Shown piece after piece: positions 33,088 through 45,102 of a stretch of DNA of 64,000 nucleotides. The notes below the pieces were generated by a model. It made no database searches and had not been told where the DNA came from. It saw only the letters and a program-made list of their open reading frames with translations. Source of the DNA: Saitoella complicata NRRL Y-17804 (Eukaryota > Ascomycota > Saitoellomycetes > Saitoellales > Saitoellaceae). How positions within the stretch are numbered: position 1 is the stretch's first letter; each line of letters starts with the position of its first letter. A program made the translations under genes and the position numbers. The stretch is from assembly GCF_001661265.1 (NCBI RefSeq), contig NW_017566996.1, forward strand, positions 526,874 through 590,873, read 5' to 3'.

Positions 33088-35097
33088 ATGGTTTCCGCCG
33101 CCGCACTTGCTGGTGCCCTGCTCCTCGGAGCTGGAGCAGTCAGCGCTCAGAATTACTCCACCGTTAACCTCGCCGACGTCGACATCGCTTCTGCGCCCAA
33201 CAACACTCTCTTCAACCGCTGGAGGCCCTCGTCTCGCTTCTTGGCACCTCACTCATGGATGAACGATCCTTGCGCGCCTTCATACGACCATGCTACTGGT
33301 CTTTATCACATGATGTACCAATGGCACCCCAATCATATACAGTGGGGTAACATTTCTTGGGGACACGCTGTCTCCTATGATCAGGTTACCTGGACCGACG
33401 TTGGTGGCTGGCAAGATAACAAGGCCGAGCCGTTGGCCACTGGGCCCAACGGCACTTCTGACCACCTCGGTGTGTTTTCTGGATCCGCTCAATTCCTTCC
33501 TCGCAACCAGTCTTACGGCTTGGACGGAGTGAACGGCCTCAACATTACGAATGGCAACGCAAGCGAGACCGTCATGGTCGTCTTCTACACTGGTGTTGAC
33601 AAGCTTCCCACCAACTGGGCCAAGACTTACTTGAATGGAACCGAGGCGCAGAGCCTTGCTATCTCCACTGACGGTGGAAAGAGCTTCACCAAGATTGAGG
33701 ATGTCATTCCCCAGCCTCCGCCGCATCTTAACATCACCGGATTCCGCGATCCTATTTTCGGCCAGTGGGCGGAAATGGACGACATTCTCCACGGTGACTC
33801 GTCTCTCGGTAACTACTACGCCATCATGGGTTCCGGTATCAAGGGCGTTGGTCCTAGGCTTCAATTCTACTATGCGCCACCGGACAATTTGACTGACTGG
33901 AATTACCTTGGACCGCTTTTCGCCGTCTCCGCGAACGAGACTTGGAGCGAGACTTACTCTGGTTCATTCGGGTACAACTTTGAGGTTGCCGGAGCATTCT
34001 CTCTCACTGAGCTCGAGAAGTTCGGCGGTGACAACGAGACCAAGCACCATTACGTTGTTGCTGGTGCCGAAGGTGGCAACACCACTCTGCACCCATCTAA
34101 CCAGTGGGCGCTGTGGAGTGAAGTTCAAATGACCCGTTCCGAGAACGGATCTGCCCAGACCAACATACTCTCCACTGGTGTTCTTGACTGGGGTTTGGCT
34201 TACGCGTGGAACACCTTCTATGACGCCCCCAAGGACCGTCGTATTGCTTACGGGTGGATCAAGGAGGAGGACATCTTGCGCGGACAAACTGCAATGGGTT
34301 GGCAGGGAGCCTTCGCACTCCCTCGTCACCTGTACACGCAAGTGTACGAGAACCTCAGGAACACCGACGGCATTCTTTCTCAACGTGGTTCATGGAGAGC
34401 GCTTCGCCGTGCTGATGGCAAGTGGTCTATGACGACACTTGGTATGCAGCCAGCTGAGGACGTTGTTGCTTCCTTGAGGGAGACAGCGGAGGTGACTACC
34501 TTTGCCAACAAGACCGTCCAGGCTAAGAACGGCACCGAGAAGTACTCTGGTCTCGGTATCAACAGCACTTCGCTCAACATTCACGCTGAGATTGAGCTCA
34601 GCGGAACAGCACCCGTCGGCTTTGTCGTCAGACGCAGCCCTGACGGTGACGAACAGACCTTGATCAAGTACGACCCCGTCGCTCAGCAGCTCTCCATCGT
34701 CCGCGAGAACTCTACCCTCCTCAACGCAACTTATGTGGAAACCTACACGCACGTTGCTCCCTTGTTCTTGTTGGACACCTACAAGACCTCGAATACTACG
34801 AACATGGAGGTTGAGCGGGAGTCTCTCAAGTTGGACATCTTTGTCGACAACTCCGTCTTGGAAGTGTTTGGAAACAACCGTGTCGCCATCTCATCTCGTA
34901 TCTACCCGGCGAGAATTGATTCTACTGGCCTTGGATGGTGGGTAGGATCTGGCGAGGGCAGCGTTGCGCTGAAGAACGTTACTGTCTGGGACGGATTGAA
35001 GAACGCATTCCCTGAGCGTCCTGCCAACTCGAGCACGCATTTGGTGTGGGACTCGGCCGACGTTACTCACAACGGGTTGTACTGGGCAGGAAACTAG
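33088..35097 (+). CDS. Secreted GH32 glycosidase (invertase/fructanase type)
   Basis: GH32 enzymes cleave or transfer beta-fructofuranosyl units from sucrose, inulin or levan. It is a single exon of 669 aa with a signal peptide of about 20 residues (hydrophobic run LAGALLLGAGAVSA). The five-bladed propeller carries the nucleophile Asp60 in WMNDPC, the transition-state Asp221 in FRDP, and Glu299 in NFEVAGAFSL. The last motif normally reads ECPG; here it is EVAG, so the acid/base Glu is kept but the Cys-Pro is lost. A C-terminal beta-sandwich ends with FVDNSVLEVFGNN and NVTVWDG. There are many N-glycosylation sequons, as expected for a secreted protein. Substrate (sucrose or fructan, hydrolase or transferase) cannot be decided from sequence. 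Confidence 0.9.
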   Translation: MVSAAALAGALLLGAGAVSAQNYSTVNLADVDIASAPNNTLFNRWRPSSRFLAPHSWMNDPCAPSYDHATGLYHMMYQWHPNHIQWGNISWGHAVSYDQVTWTDVGGWQDNKAEPLATGPNGTSDHLGVFSGSAQFLPRNQSYGLDGVNGLNITNGNASETVMVVFYTGVDKLPTNWAKTYLNGTEAQSLAISTDGGKSFTKIEDVIPQPPPHLNITGFRDPIFGQWAEMDDILHGDSSLGNYYAIMGSGIKGVGPRLQFYYAPPDNLTDWNYLGPLFAVSANETWSETYSGSFGYNFEVAGAFSLTELEKFGGDNETKHHYVVAGAEGGNTTLHPSNQWALWSEVQMTRSENGSAQTNILSTGVLDWGLAYAWNTFYDAPKDRRIAYGWIKEEDILRGQTAMGWQGAFALPRHLYTQVYENLRNTDGILSQRGSWRALRRADGKWSMTTLGMQPAEDVVASLRETAEVTTFANKTVQAKNGTEKYSGLGINSTSLNIHAEIELSGTAPVGFVVRRSPDGDEQTLIKYDPVAQQLSIVRENSTLLNATYVETYTHVAPLFLLDTYKTSNTTNMEVERESLKLDIFVDNSVLEVFGNNRVAISSRIYPARIDSTGLGWWVGSGEGSVALKNVTVWDGLKNAFPERPANSSTHLVWDSADVTHNGLYWAGN

Positions 35098-35236
35098 AAA
35101 CGACATTTCTTTGAGAGCAATAAATTAGGATAGCTTCTTTGTAAAACTTGATATCTACATACGTGAGGGTACGTCATGACCCGTGCAAAACACAACTCCA
35201 ATTCAAACACTACACCATACATCCAAGTCCATCACA

Positions 35237-36133
35237 ATGTCCAGCTCAAGGGAAGAAGCAGTCAAGCACCCTATGTCCACCACAATCAGCGACTGCTGTG
35301 CGTCCGGTCACTTGCACGAGGGCGAGCCAAACGGCAGGGAGGAGAAGGTGAACGGCTTGGACTGTTACATCTCCGAGCCAGAGGATGGCGACAGGAAGCT
35401 TGTCGTCCTCTTCGTCACCGATATCTTTGGCTACAAGTTGAAGAACTCGAAGCTGTTGGCAGACGAGTACGCCAAAGCCGGTTACTATGTCTACATGCCC
35501 GATTTCCACCAAGGAGACTCTCTTCCCGAGTCTCTTCTGAACAAGATTGCCCCATCTGAGGCTGCGGAGCCTAAGAGTTTCTTCACCAAAATGTGAGTGC
35601 CCGTACAGTTTTTAATGGCGACGAATCTAATGTTTCTTCGTGACAGTACCGATACCGCGTCTGCCATTGTTCAGTTCGGTCCTTGGCTCTTCCGTCACAG
35701 GGACGGTGTCACAAAGCCCTTGATTGAGAGTTTCATCAGCTACATCAAGAACAACACAGAGCACCAGAAGATTGCACTTGTTGGTTTCTGCTGGGGAGGA
35801 CGTCATGCCATCGTCTTTGCTCAGAACCCGCCCATCACTTGCTCTGTGGCTTGTCACCCGTCAAACGTCTCGCTCCCGTCCGAGGTTTACCCAGTTTCTG
35901 CTCCCACTGCCATCTATGCTGGTTCAGAAGATTCTATGTTTCCCCCGTCTTCATGCGACACCGCCAAGGAAGTGTTTGAGAAGCTCGGAATCCAATATGA
36001 CATTCGAGTCTTTGAAGGCCAGACCCATGGCTTTGCTGTTCGCGGTGACTTGACGAAGGAGGCCATCAAGAATGCGAAGGAGGAGTGTACAAAGGCAACC
36101 ATCGCCTGGTTTGACAAGTTTATGAAGAGGTAG
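35237..36133 (+). CDS. Dienelactone hydrolase family protein
   Basis: This family of small alpha/beta hydrolases has a Cys-Asp-His triad. Exons are 35237-35592 and 35647-36133 with a 54-nt intron, giving 280 aa. The product shows the N-terminal CCASGHLHEGEPNG, VVLFVTDIFGY, the nucleophile elbow GFCWGGRHA (Cys), AGSEDSMFPP (Asp) and THGFAVRGD (His). The CCxSGxLHxG start is common in fungal cytosolic members such as yeast AIM2. No signal peptide is present. Natural substrate is unknown; lactones or other small esters are plausible. It lies 139 bp after the GH32 gene but need not be functionally linked. Confidence 0.92.
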
Positions 36134-36700
36134 AGTGACGATAGTGATGCGGTGAGATGACAGAACAGGCAGTGCGAACGGGTTTAATGGTAGTTATGGG
36201 GTACGGCGTAGGTCTTGCTTCTTGGATAGTCGATCATGGAGATTTATACCTTGAAGATTCCGTCCAATCGCATGTATTGCCAAAGCTCGACTCGAGAGCG
36301 AGACTGCACCCGGTACCGGTTGGAACGGGATGCCGTGGGCTCCGGACCTCACAGAACAATTGAATCGAAATGACTTTATTTTAAACCATCATCCTTATAA
36401 AAGGAATTAGATTAAAGAAAGGTAGGATCCTAAGGATCAAGTAACGCAAGACATGCGAAAGATAATTTTTAAATAAAGATATCTCTTGACTCGTCCCATC
36501 AAGCGTTTCTGGTTCAATTATTTCGTCCGACGTTCCTCCCAACCCACGGGCATTGAGCGGCGCCTGAGCGAATGACGCTACGTCCGACTCCCTGGCGCTT
36601 CCCATCCAACAACCTCTCCACCACCAACACCTCTCGTCCTTTCTACCGTAAAGGCTTCTCCTACAATCAACTTCTCTTATAGACAAACAACATAAACACA
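36134..36700. other. Actin upstream region
   Basis: This 567-bp gap lies between the hydrolase 3' end and the actin start. The last 170 bp include pyrimidine-rich tracts (for example CTCTCCACCACC and TCTCTTATAG) typical of highly expressed fungal genes. I see no gene or RNA here. Confidence 0.5.
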
Positions 36701-38223
<1,523 letters not shown>

Positions 38224-38488
38224 GCGTCTTGTTCGGTGTTTGGCGGTCATGGTTAGGATTAGTATACGTATGTGCTCAAGATAGGTGGGGGTGCAGGGAT
38301 GGAAATGGAGGTGTTTTATTATCGCTGTAAAAGAGTGTTTTATCCAGAATTCAAGCTTTCTCGTTTTTATTCATTCCATACATAATGCCTTAGGATTCGT
38401 AAGTTGACTTCTCACGGCGACGCGATAGTTGAAGCTTGTTGACGCATGACGACAAACATCACCACTTTAACAAGAGAACAACGTCAGA

Positions 38489-39430
38489 ATGGCCAGTACA
38501 CCTGATCAGACGATTCGTCAAAGACAGCAGCCAGCTGCTTCAACGGTGAATGAGACTCCGCGTTCCCCTTTCAGCAGGCAGCAGGAGCGCGAAACGCGTC
38601 CTTCCAGTTCCGCTGGTAAAGGCTTCAATTTGGTGGAACTGTTCCGTTGGATCTCATTTCTTCTCGTGATCAACTTTGTTCTATCGTATTTCGTGACTGA
38701 GTCTTGGCTGTGGGGACACAAGGGAAAATGGACCAACATCAACAGATACAAGATGATGTTTGTGAGTGCACCCACGTTCCGGATCCTCGTTGAACATACT
38801 TTTGTCGACGTCCTGGCTGACAATTCCGAACCAGAAAACGCCTTTGAACCTTACCGAGCAGCAGCTGGCGCTATACGATGGCGCAGATCTGTCCTTGCCT
38901 ATTTACGTCGCTATCAAGTAGGCCAACTCGCATACCGCGTTTCACTCGAGACATCCTAACGGAGACCTTATAGTGGGAGCGTATTTGATGTGTCTGCAAA
39001 CCCAAGAATCTATGGAAAGGGTATGTGGTGCTGTATTCATGACTGTACGAACTGACGTTGACACACTTCATCTGCAGGCGGAGCTTACAACTTCTTCACC
39101 GTATGGTTTACTCCTCTACAGCAATACGAACTCAGATTGACAGAATGAGTAGGGCAAAGACTGCGCTAGAGCGTACATCACCGGTTGCTTCTCGCAAGAC
39201 CAGACTCATGACTTGCGTGGAATTCCCGAAGAGAGGCAGGAGGTAGGCTACCCCATTGACACGGAAAGTGTACCAAGCTGACAGAACATCGAAAGGAGCT
39301 CAAAGGTTGGCTCAAGTTCTACAACGAGCATCCTGTCTACTACAAGGTTGGACACGTCAACCATCCCAAGATCGACCCAGCGTCCCCCATTCCTCCCGAG
39401 TGCAGGCCCGAGAAGCCTATGGGAGTATAG
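38489..39430 (+). CDS. Membrane-anchored cytochrome b5-like heme/steroid-binding (MAPR-type) protein
   Basis: This gene encodes a cytochrome b5-fold protein with an N-terminal membrane anchor. Six exons were built by hand: 38489-38761, 38835-38917, 38974-39020, 39078-39100, 39153-39242 and 39296-39430, giving 216 aa. Residues 1-45 are disordered and about 48-70 form a hydrophobic membrane helix (WISFLLVINFVLSYFV). The heme-binding fold follows: LNLTEQQLALYDG, LPIYVAINGSVFDVS, RIYGKGGAYNFFTGKD and THDLRGIPEER. The Tyr residues around YGKGGAY are the usual MAPR heme ligands. It is distinct from the shorter Dap1 gene at 53519-54085. Two introns need the second AG after the branch site. Confidence 0.85.
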
Positions 39431-39603
39431 TAGGGAAGATGGATAACAATTTCGATAATACATTCCTTCCTATCTGCCTTAAGAATGTCAGCGTGTGTAT
39501 ATCACTGCCTGCTGGTGTACCCCATAGTTCCCAGGCCGTCCCCAGATTCAGCGGAGACGACCAAACCAATTGCAACTCAACAACAACGAACAGAACCAAA
39601 AGG

Positions 39604-40908
39604 ATGACAGACGTACCAGATAGAGAACTACAAGCACCCTTTCTTCCACCAGACAAGGTCTACTCTATCCAGATCGGAAGCGAAGTCTTCCGCATAAGCG
39701 GTGCTGCGCTCTGCTCAGATGCTCCATCCTACTTTACGTGCTACTTTGAGAACAACGAGGACAAGACCCTCATTCTCGATCGCGATCCGGAGGTCTTCCA
39801 GGACATCGTGCGATATCTTCGCGGTTACTATGTAACACCAAAGTCCGAAGAGCACTTCATCTATCTCTGTTCTGATGCGATGTACTACAAGCTCTCGCGA
39901 CTGCAACAACGGCTCTTTCAGGAGTACCACATCGATGTAGGAGGTCGATCTTTTCGCATCGAGAAGGACATCTTCAACGAAGTCCAGTATCCAGCTGGCG
40001 ATGGAAACAACTTCTTCACGCTCGGGTTCGCCTCGCTTTTCAACCATCCCAATCCCCAGGCTTTGCTGAGCACGCATGAAGAGATGTATGGTGATCACCG
40101 TCCTCCAGAAGTACCACCTTCACGGTTACCGAGGTCGTCTGCCTTGTTTCAGGATATTCTGGCATATTTGCAGAATTACGAGGTGGAAATTCGCTCTGAA
40201 ACGCACCGACAAAATCTCATGAAGGATGCACGATTCTACGGTTTACGTGCGTTGGTGGAGAAGATTGCACCGGGACGGAATGAATTCAATGGTTGGGAAG
40301 AGGGTGAAGCACCAAACAGCACGGAGGTCGAGGACGTCGTGCTACCGGTCGAAGGTGTTAAAGGACCGGGACTTTCGGTGGACGCGTCCAAAGGGCAAAT
40401 TTGGTATAAGCGACCGTATATTGATACGGAAGCTGCTGGAAGACAACTGATCCTTCAGGTCAAGAACTTTGTTCTGAACGACTTGCATTTCAGTGCAAGT
40501 TCAACAGAACCCAAGGTACTACGATGTTCCGGTCATAAATACCTTGCGAAGAAGTTGAAACATCTGCTCGGCCCTTTACAAATACCAAAAGAGGACAGCT
40601 CCATTGCAATTGAAATAGGTGACGATGCCGCGGTCACTCTTGACGGTCACGATCTTGAGCTCGATGATATTGCGTTGCAAAACAAAGTCAGAGATGATGA
40701 AGAACCAGCAGCGAAACGGATCAAAACGGAAGCGGCCAGTGGCACAACATCGGGGCCGGTGAAGTTCAGAAGGTGGGTCGTCACAAAGGCCCTGCTGAGA
40801 CCTTGCGTACGGGAAGAAAGCGGCAAGCAGATGTTGTGGCTGTGTGTCGTCAAGATGGAAGCGACGAGTAACCAGAAGGAGACGAACAAGGCCCGTGAAT
40901 GGATTTGA
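39604..40908 (+). CDS. BTB/T1-domain protein, Whi2/KCTD-like
   Basis: This single-exon gene encodes 434 aa and begins 173 bp after the previous stop. Two BTB (potassium-channel tetramerisation type) modules are visible. The first starts YSIQIGSEVFRISGAALCSD and continues PSYFTCYFENN, DPEVFQDIVRYLRGYYV; the second starts YHIDVGGRSFRIEKDIF and continues ALFQDILAYLQNYEV. The pattern DPxVFxDIVxYLxGY is typical of fungal Whi2-related proteins, which work with phosphatases in stress signalling and low-amino-acid sensing. The C-terminal region has KRIKTE, a possible nuclear signal, and a second folded part. An in-frame ATG at 39438 is a possible alternative start. The exact paralogue is inferred. 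Confidence 0.8.
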   Translation: MTDVPDRELQAPFLPPDKVYSIQIGSEVFRISGAALCSDAPSYFTCYFENNEDKTLILDRDPEVFQDIVRYLRGYYVTPKSEEHFIYLCSDAMYYKLSRLQQRLFQEYHIDVGGRSFRIEKDIFNEVQYPAGDGNNFFTLGFASLFNHPNPQALLSTHEEMYGDHRPPEVPPSRLPRSSALFQDILAYLQNYEVEIRSETHRQNLMKDARFYGLRALVEKIAPGRNEFNGWEEGEAPNSTEVEDVVLPVEGVKGPGLSVDASKGQIWYKRPYIDTEAAGRQLILQVKNFVLNDLHFSASSTEPKVLRCSGHKYLAKKLKHLLGPLQIPKEDSSIAIEIGDDAAVTLDGHDLELDDIALQNKVRDDEEPAAKRIKTEAASGTTSGPVKFRRWVVTKALLRPCVREESGKQMLWLCVVKMEATSNQKETNKAREWI

Positions 40909-41146
40909 TCTGACGTGATACGGCCGACGTGAGGATTGGATGCCCCAGCGCGTAGAACTGCCAGGCGTTTCCCTACAATTCCAATCATGAATTCCACTTC
41001 AAATCACACTTCATACCCTTCCAAATAAGATGTAAAGGTGTAGCAGGCCTGCATCACCCCTCGTCAACGCCTGCATGTCGCGTCGAGCTCGAGCTTGTAC
41101 GAGCAAGTCCACAGAAAATCATCAAGGTTTTGAAGAGGAATCAACC

Positions 41147-42052
41147 ATGTCGAAGCAAGCATTTATCGAGGAGTTCGACGACGATACAGAGTTCGACATC
41201 CCCGCTGCGCCCGTGCGCTCTTTCCCTAATCCTACTCTGACGCCGGCATCGTCACTGCAACCAAACTCACCTGCAATCTCATCACCCGCTTTCGCACCAC
41301 CGCCGAATCCCTCGACACGTCAACAGTCAGTCATTGGACCGGACGGCGTGCAGTATGTACAGGACGACTCGCACTTCAAATCATGGACGTGTGTTTACCC
41401 ATGCTACTTTGACAAGAACCGATCGCACAAGGAAGGACGTCGCGTGAATAAGGAGCTGGCTGTTGAGAACCCGCTGGCAAAGGACTTGGCAGATGCGCTG
41501 AAATCAATTGGATTCAGCTGCGTTTTGGAGCCTCAGAAGACTCACCCACAAGATTGGGCCAACCCAGGCCGTGTACGATTACAATTCAAGGAGAGTGATG
41601 GGTCGTTCGCGCATCCCATCGTCAAGAACAAAGCAGATCTTTACGTCGCCATCTCTCATTATCTCAAGCACAACCCCACGACACCACAGTCTGCACTTCG
41701 CCTGCCCATCCCAGGCCTTCCCAGCGACAAACCACCTCCACCACCTGCCGTACCCAAAGGCAAACACTGGAAGATCAACACCGTCGTACCACTCCATTCG
41801 CCCGCATTGACCGGTGGTGGTGTATCAGAAAACCCCTTGGGCGATATGCAGTCGATGATGCGCAACATGGGCGGGCCTGGAGCATTGCCAAGTATGGGCG
41901 GAGCGGGGGGTATGCCTGACATGAGTTCGCTGATGAAAATGATGGGTAACATGGGAGGTATGGGTGGATTAGGTGGCGGTATGGAAGAAGGGGCACCTGC
42001 TGGAGGATCGATGCCAAAACCGAAGACGAAGGTGATCCGGGGAAGAAGATAG
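41147..42052 (+). CDS. SEC65: Signal recognition particle 19-kDa subunit (Sec65)
   Basis: SRP19/Sec65 binds helices 6 and 8 of SRP RNA and lets SRP54 load. It is a single exon; the ATG at 41147 gives 301 aa, while an upstream in-frame ATG at 41075 would add 24 residues and is less likely. The SRP19 fold spans FKSWTCVYPCYFDKNRSHKE, RRVNKELAVENPLAKDLADA, LEPQKTHPQDWANPGRVRLQ and KADLYVAISHYLKHNP. The C-terminus is a Gly/Met-rich tail (MMRNMGGPG, SLMKMMGNMGGMGG) ending in KTKVIRGRR. Such tails occur in fungal Sec65. It converges on SAP18 with only 52 bp between stops. Confidence 0.93.
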   Translation: MSKQAFIEEFDDDTEFDIPAAPVRSFPNPTLTPASSLQPNSPAISSPAFAPPPNPSTRQQSVIGPDGVQYVQDDSHFKSWTCVYPCYFDKNRSHKEGRRVNKELAVENPLAKDLADALKSIGFSCVLEPQKTHPQDWANPGRVRLQFKESDGSFAHPIVKNKADLYVAISHYLKHNPTTPQSALRLPIPGLPSDKPPPPPAVPKGKHWKINTVVPLHSPALTGGGVSENPLGDMQSMMRNMGGPGALPSMGGAGGMPDMSSLMKMMGNMGGMGGLGGGMEEGAPAGGSMPKPKTKVIRGRR

Positions 42053-42104
42053 TAGCCGTGGGTATGCATTGATGTAGGATATTGTGCTGGATGGAAGGTA
42101 AAAT

Positions 42105-42789
42105 TCACCACCGTCCTCTTCCTCCCCTTCCCATGTCTCCTCTGCCGTAGCTCGTATCTCGATCGTCGCCGCGTTTCCATTCCCCTCTTGGTGGTCCACC
42201 AGCACCTCCATTGAAACCTCCTCTTCCTCCTCGGAAAGACGGCCCTCCGCCTCGGCCACCTGCGAAAGACATACCGCGCGCCTCAGGAAGTCCATGATGC
42301 CCTGCTGAGAAGACAGCAACATCGATCCAATCTCCAACCACAAACCGTGCTTCATCTAATGTCATGGCGGCCGATCCGGTCTTCTCTCCGCCAACTTGTA
42401 CAGTACCCAGTTCCTTCACTTGGAACCTGCCACGCACCGTATCTGCATATATCAGTCTGAAAGCACATCGTGTGCCAGGCTGTGCCACGGTAGGGTGTGA
42501 TTGTGCAAGAACAGTGGTCAGTTCGTAGAGCGTAGCATCTTTCCTGCCTCAGAGATCAGCCCATGTGCTCACATAGACGTGGAAGGAAGTGTACCAGGTG
42601 TGTGTCTCTACTTCGTCCGCCGTTGGCTGAGAATATGCCTGGAAGTCATTAATGCTGAAGGCCTACGGTCAGCTCTGCCTGCTTGGCCGATATGGCAACA
42701 TAGACTCACGGATGAAAGCCTCCCTGGCGATGAAACAATCGTAATAGAAAGGGGGTACTCTTCTGACGGTCGAGTTCTGCTCCAGTCAT
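42105..42789 (-). CDS. SAP18: SAP18 (Sin3-associated/ASAP complex subunit) with RGG tail
   Basis: SAP18 is a ubiquitin-fold adaptor linking splicing and transcriptional repression complexes. Exons on the - strand are 42789-42710, 42654-42595 and 42543-42105 with introns of 55 and 51 nt, giving 192 aa. The spliced protein reads STPFLLRLFHRQGGFHP, THTWKDATLYELTTVL, TRCAFRLIYADTVRGRFQVK and MTLDEARFVVGDWIDVAVF, matching the SAP18 fold. The last 60 residues are an RGG/RGRW-rich tail (for example GRGGGPSFRGGRGGF). The start is 85 bp from PRP18, so the two spliceosome-linked genes share a promoter. Intron 1 takes the third AG after its branch site. Confidence 0.9.
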
Positions 42790-42874
42790 GGTCGAATTGG
42801 TGGTTACGTCGTTGCTGATCTCGCGTATCTTCGTTACATTCCGTTCTCGGAAAACAACCAACACCGCACCAACA

Positions 42875-44015
42875 ATGGATTTCCTTCAGGCAGAGATTGA
42901 GAAGAAGAGAAAGCAGCTCGCATCGTCCGCTGGAGCCTCAGATGAAGGACCCCAGCCCAAAAAGTACTTCAGACGCGGTGATCTGGAGAAGGAGAGGGAG
43001 CGCAAGTATCTCGAAGAGCAAGCCCAACTTGAGAAGGAGAGAGAGGAGAAGAAGAGAAAGCGCATTGAAGAAGCTGCCGAAAGCGAGAGAAAGGCCGAGG
43101 AGGCGAGAAAGCAGAGGGCTCAGGAGAAATATGAGGTGTCTATCGTGTTTATCAACGGCGGAAAGGCACACAGCTAATCGTTACGTACAGAGTGCGAACC
43201 CGGAAATCTTCAGCATCACGGAAGAAGAAGTCGCAAAGAGACTTCGCGAGAAATATCAACCCGTTCGTCTGTTTGCAGAATCCGACCATGAGAGGAAGGT
43301 TCGCCTGCGAGCATTGGAGCTTATTGAGGAGCGAAACGAAAGGCACAGGAATGAACTCGCAAGAATCTTGAAGGATATGGGATGTGATGTGGATTTGGAA
43401 GCCTTGAAGAAAAGAGCAACCGAGCTTGATGCACGAGATGCTGCCGCGAAGGCGGTCGAAAAGCAGGAGCAGGCGGTAGAACAAAGCATGGCGGAAGAGG
43501 ATCCTATGATCGATTTGGGGGACATCAAGGGCAACCCAGCAAAAGTCTACAGACAGCTTCACACTTACTTCCGTATCCTTGTCGGAGAATGGCGGTGCGC
43601 GATGGATGAACGACCAGAGGATATCCAACGCAGTCGTCAAGGTATACTTGCCGCTGAAACACAAAGACAGAGTGCCGAATTCCTTGAACCGTTCTTCACA
43701 CTCCTGAAGCAGGCGAGCTTGAAGGAAGACATGTTTCCGCGTGTCGCCGAAATCGCATATTACGCTCAGCAACGGGAATACATGAAAGCGAACGACGCGT
43801 ACTTGAAATTGAGCATTGGCAATGCTGCATGGCCAATCGGTGTTACCATGGTCGGTATCCACGAGAGAAGTGCTAGGCAGCGGCTGCACTCACCAAGTGG
43901 TGCCCACGTATTGAACGACGAGGCCACCAGGAAATGGTTACAGGCTATCAAACGTTGCCTGACGTTCGCACAGACAAAGTATCCGCCTAGCGACCCCTCG
44001 AAACTTATGGGATGA
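42875..44015 (+). CDS. PRP18: Pre-mRNA splicing factor Prp18
   Basis: Prp18 acts with Slu7 in the second catalytic step of splicing. Exons are 42875-43135 and 43191-44015 with a 55-nt intron, giving 361 aa. The N-terminus is a charged coiled coil with MDFLQAEIEKKRKQL and the PKKYFRRGDLEKERE region. The middle has the SFM-like motif EVAKRLREKYQPVRLFAESD. The C-terminal five-helix Prp18 domain includes VYRQLHTYFRILVGEWRCAM, AFMKANDAYLKLSIGNAAWP-type helix residues and RSARQRLHSPSGAHVLNDE. The last is the conserved Prp18 loop. Length and order are usual. It shares an 85-bp intergenic region with SAP18 on the other strand. Confidence 0.96.
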
Positions 44016-44200
44016 TGCAAGGATTTTTTATGGATTTCTTCTTCGGCACGGAGGCGTTTCTCTATTTTTCTGGCAAAATACCTGAATTATTTCATTCAAG
44101 CACAGGTGCTGGCCGTGGGGTGACTCGAAGCTCGAGGTCGAGCGCGTAGGCACTGACGAGTGAGCAGCACCCACCTCTCAAACAGTAGACAAATTAAGCC

Positions 44201-45078
44201 ATGACTTTGAAGGATAATTGGTAAACTTCCCTTAGCTGCCGACGTATATCTACGGAACAGAGAGCTAATCGCCTGAATGAAGGAATGCAGATGCGTATTC
44301 TTCGAACGCAGGATTCGTTCCCGTACTCTCGTCCGCAGTTGTCGGATTGCTTGATCCGCAGCCGGAAGACCATATCTTAGACCTTGGATGCGGTGATGGT
44401 GTTTTGTCATGTACGTTACAAGACCGATGTGCACGTCTTGTTGGCGTTGACCCGAGCCATAAGCTTATCACTCGTGCTAAGGAACTTGGTTTGAAGGAGA
44501 CCAAAGTTGCTGCCGCTCAGGACCTTGTCGACATCGAGGAGCTACAGAGGGGGACGTTTGACAAGGTCTTTAGTAATGCGGCCCTACACTGGGTATTTGG
44601 AGGCGATCCAAGTCAGCGTGATGGCGTGGTAAACGGCGTGCGGAATGCCTTGAAACCTGGAGGGCTCTTCGTTGCAGAGTGCGGCGGGTTTGGCAATTGT
44701 GCCGAAGTCCACTCGGCCTTGATCAGCGCCATGGTTCACGTTTGCGGTGTTACTTATGAGGAAGCGCAAGGCCTTTCGCCGTGGTGGTTCGCAACCGAAC
44801 AAGGAATGTCAAGCTTGTTGAAAAGAAATGGATTCAAGGTTACGCATACAAGTTTGACGCATAGACCTACTGAACTGCCAAAGGATAAGACCGCGAAAGC
44901 CTGGGTGGAAACATTCGGATTTCCTTGGCTCGATGCAGCAGACAAGAAAGGACCAAGCTACAGGCATAAAATTCTCGAAGAAGTTGAGGAAGCCTTAAGG
45001 GCAGTTGCTAGGCGAGAAGAAGATGGGGTATGGATTGTGAACTACATACGATTGAGGTTTGTTGCGGTAAAGGTATAA
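44201..45078 (+). CDS. Class I SAM-dependent methyltransferase
   Basis: This Rossmann-fold methyltransferase has exons 44201-44220 and 44283-45078, joined across a 62-nt intron, giving 271 aa. The tiny first exon codes only MTLKDN plus part of a Trp; splicing restores the start WNADAYSSNAGFVP, a pattern seen in trans-aconitate methyltransferase-like proteins. Motif I is ILDLGCGDGVLSCTL, followed by an acidic VGVDPS and FDKVFSNAALHWVF. The C-terminal lid is typical in size. It has no targeting signal. The substrate is unknown; tam-like enzymes act on small carboxylic acids. It converges on the kinase gene with 24 bp between stops. Confidence 0.85.
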
Positions 45079-45102
45079 ATTTGGTATCTCATATCTTACG
45101 TC

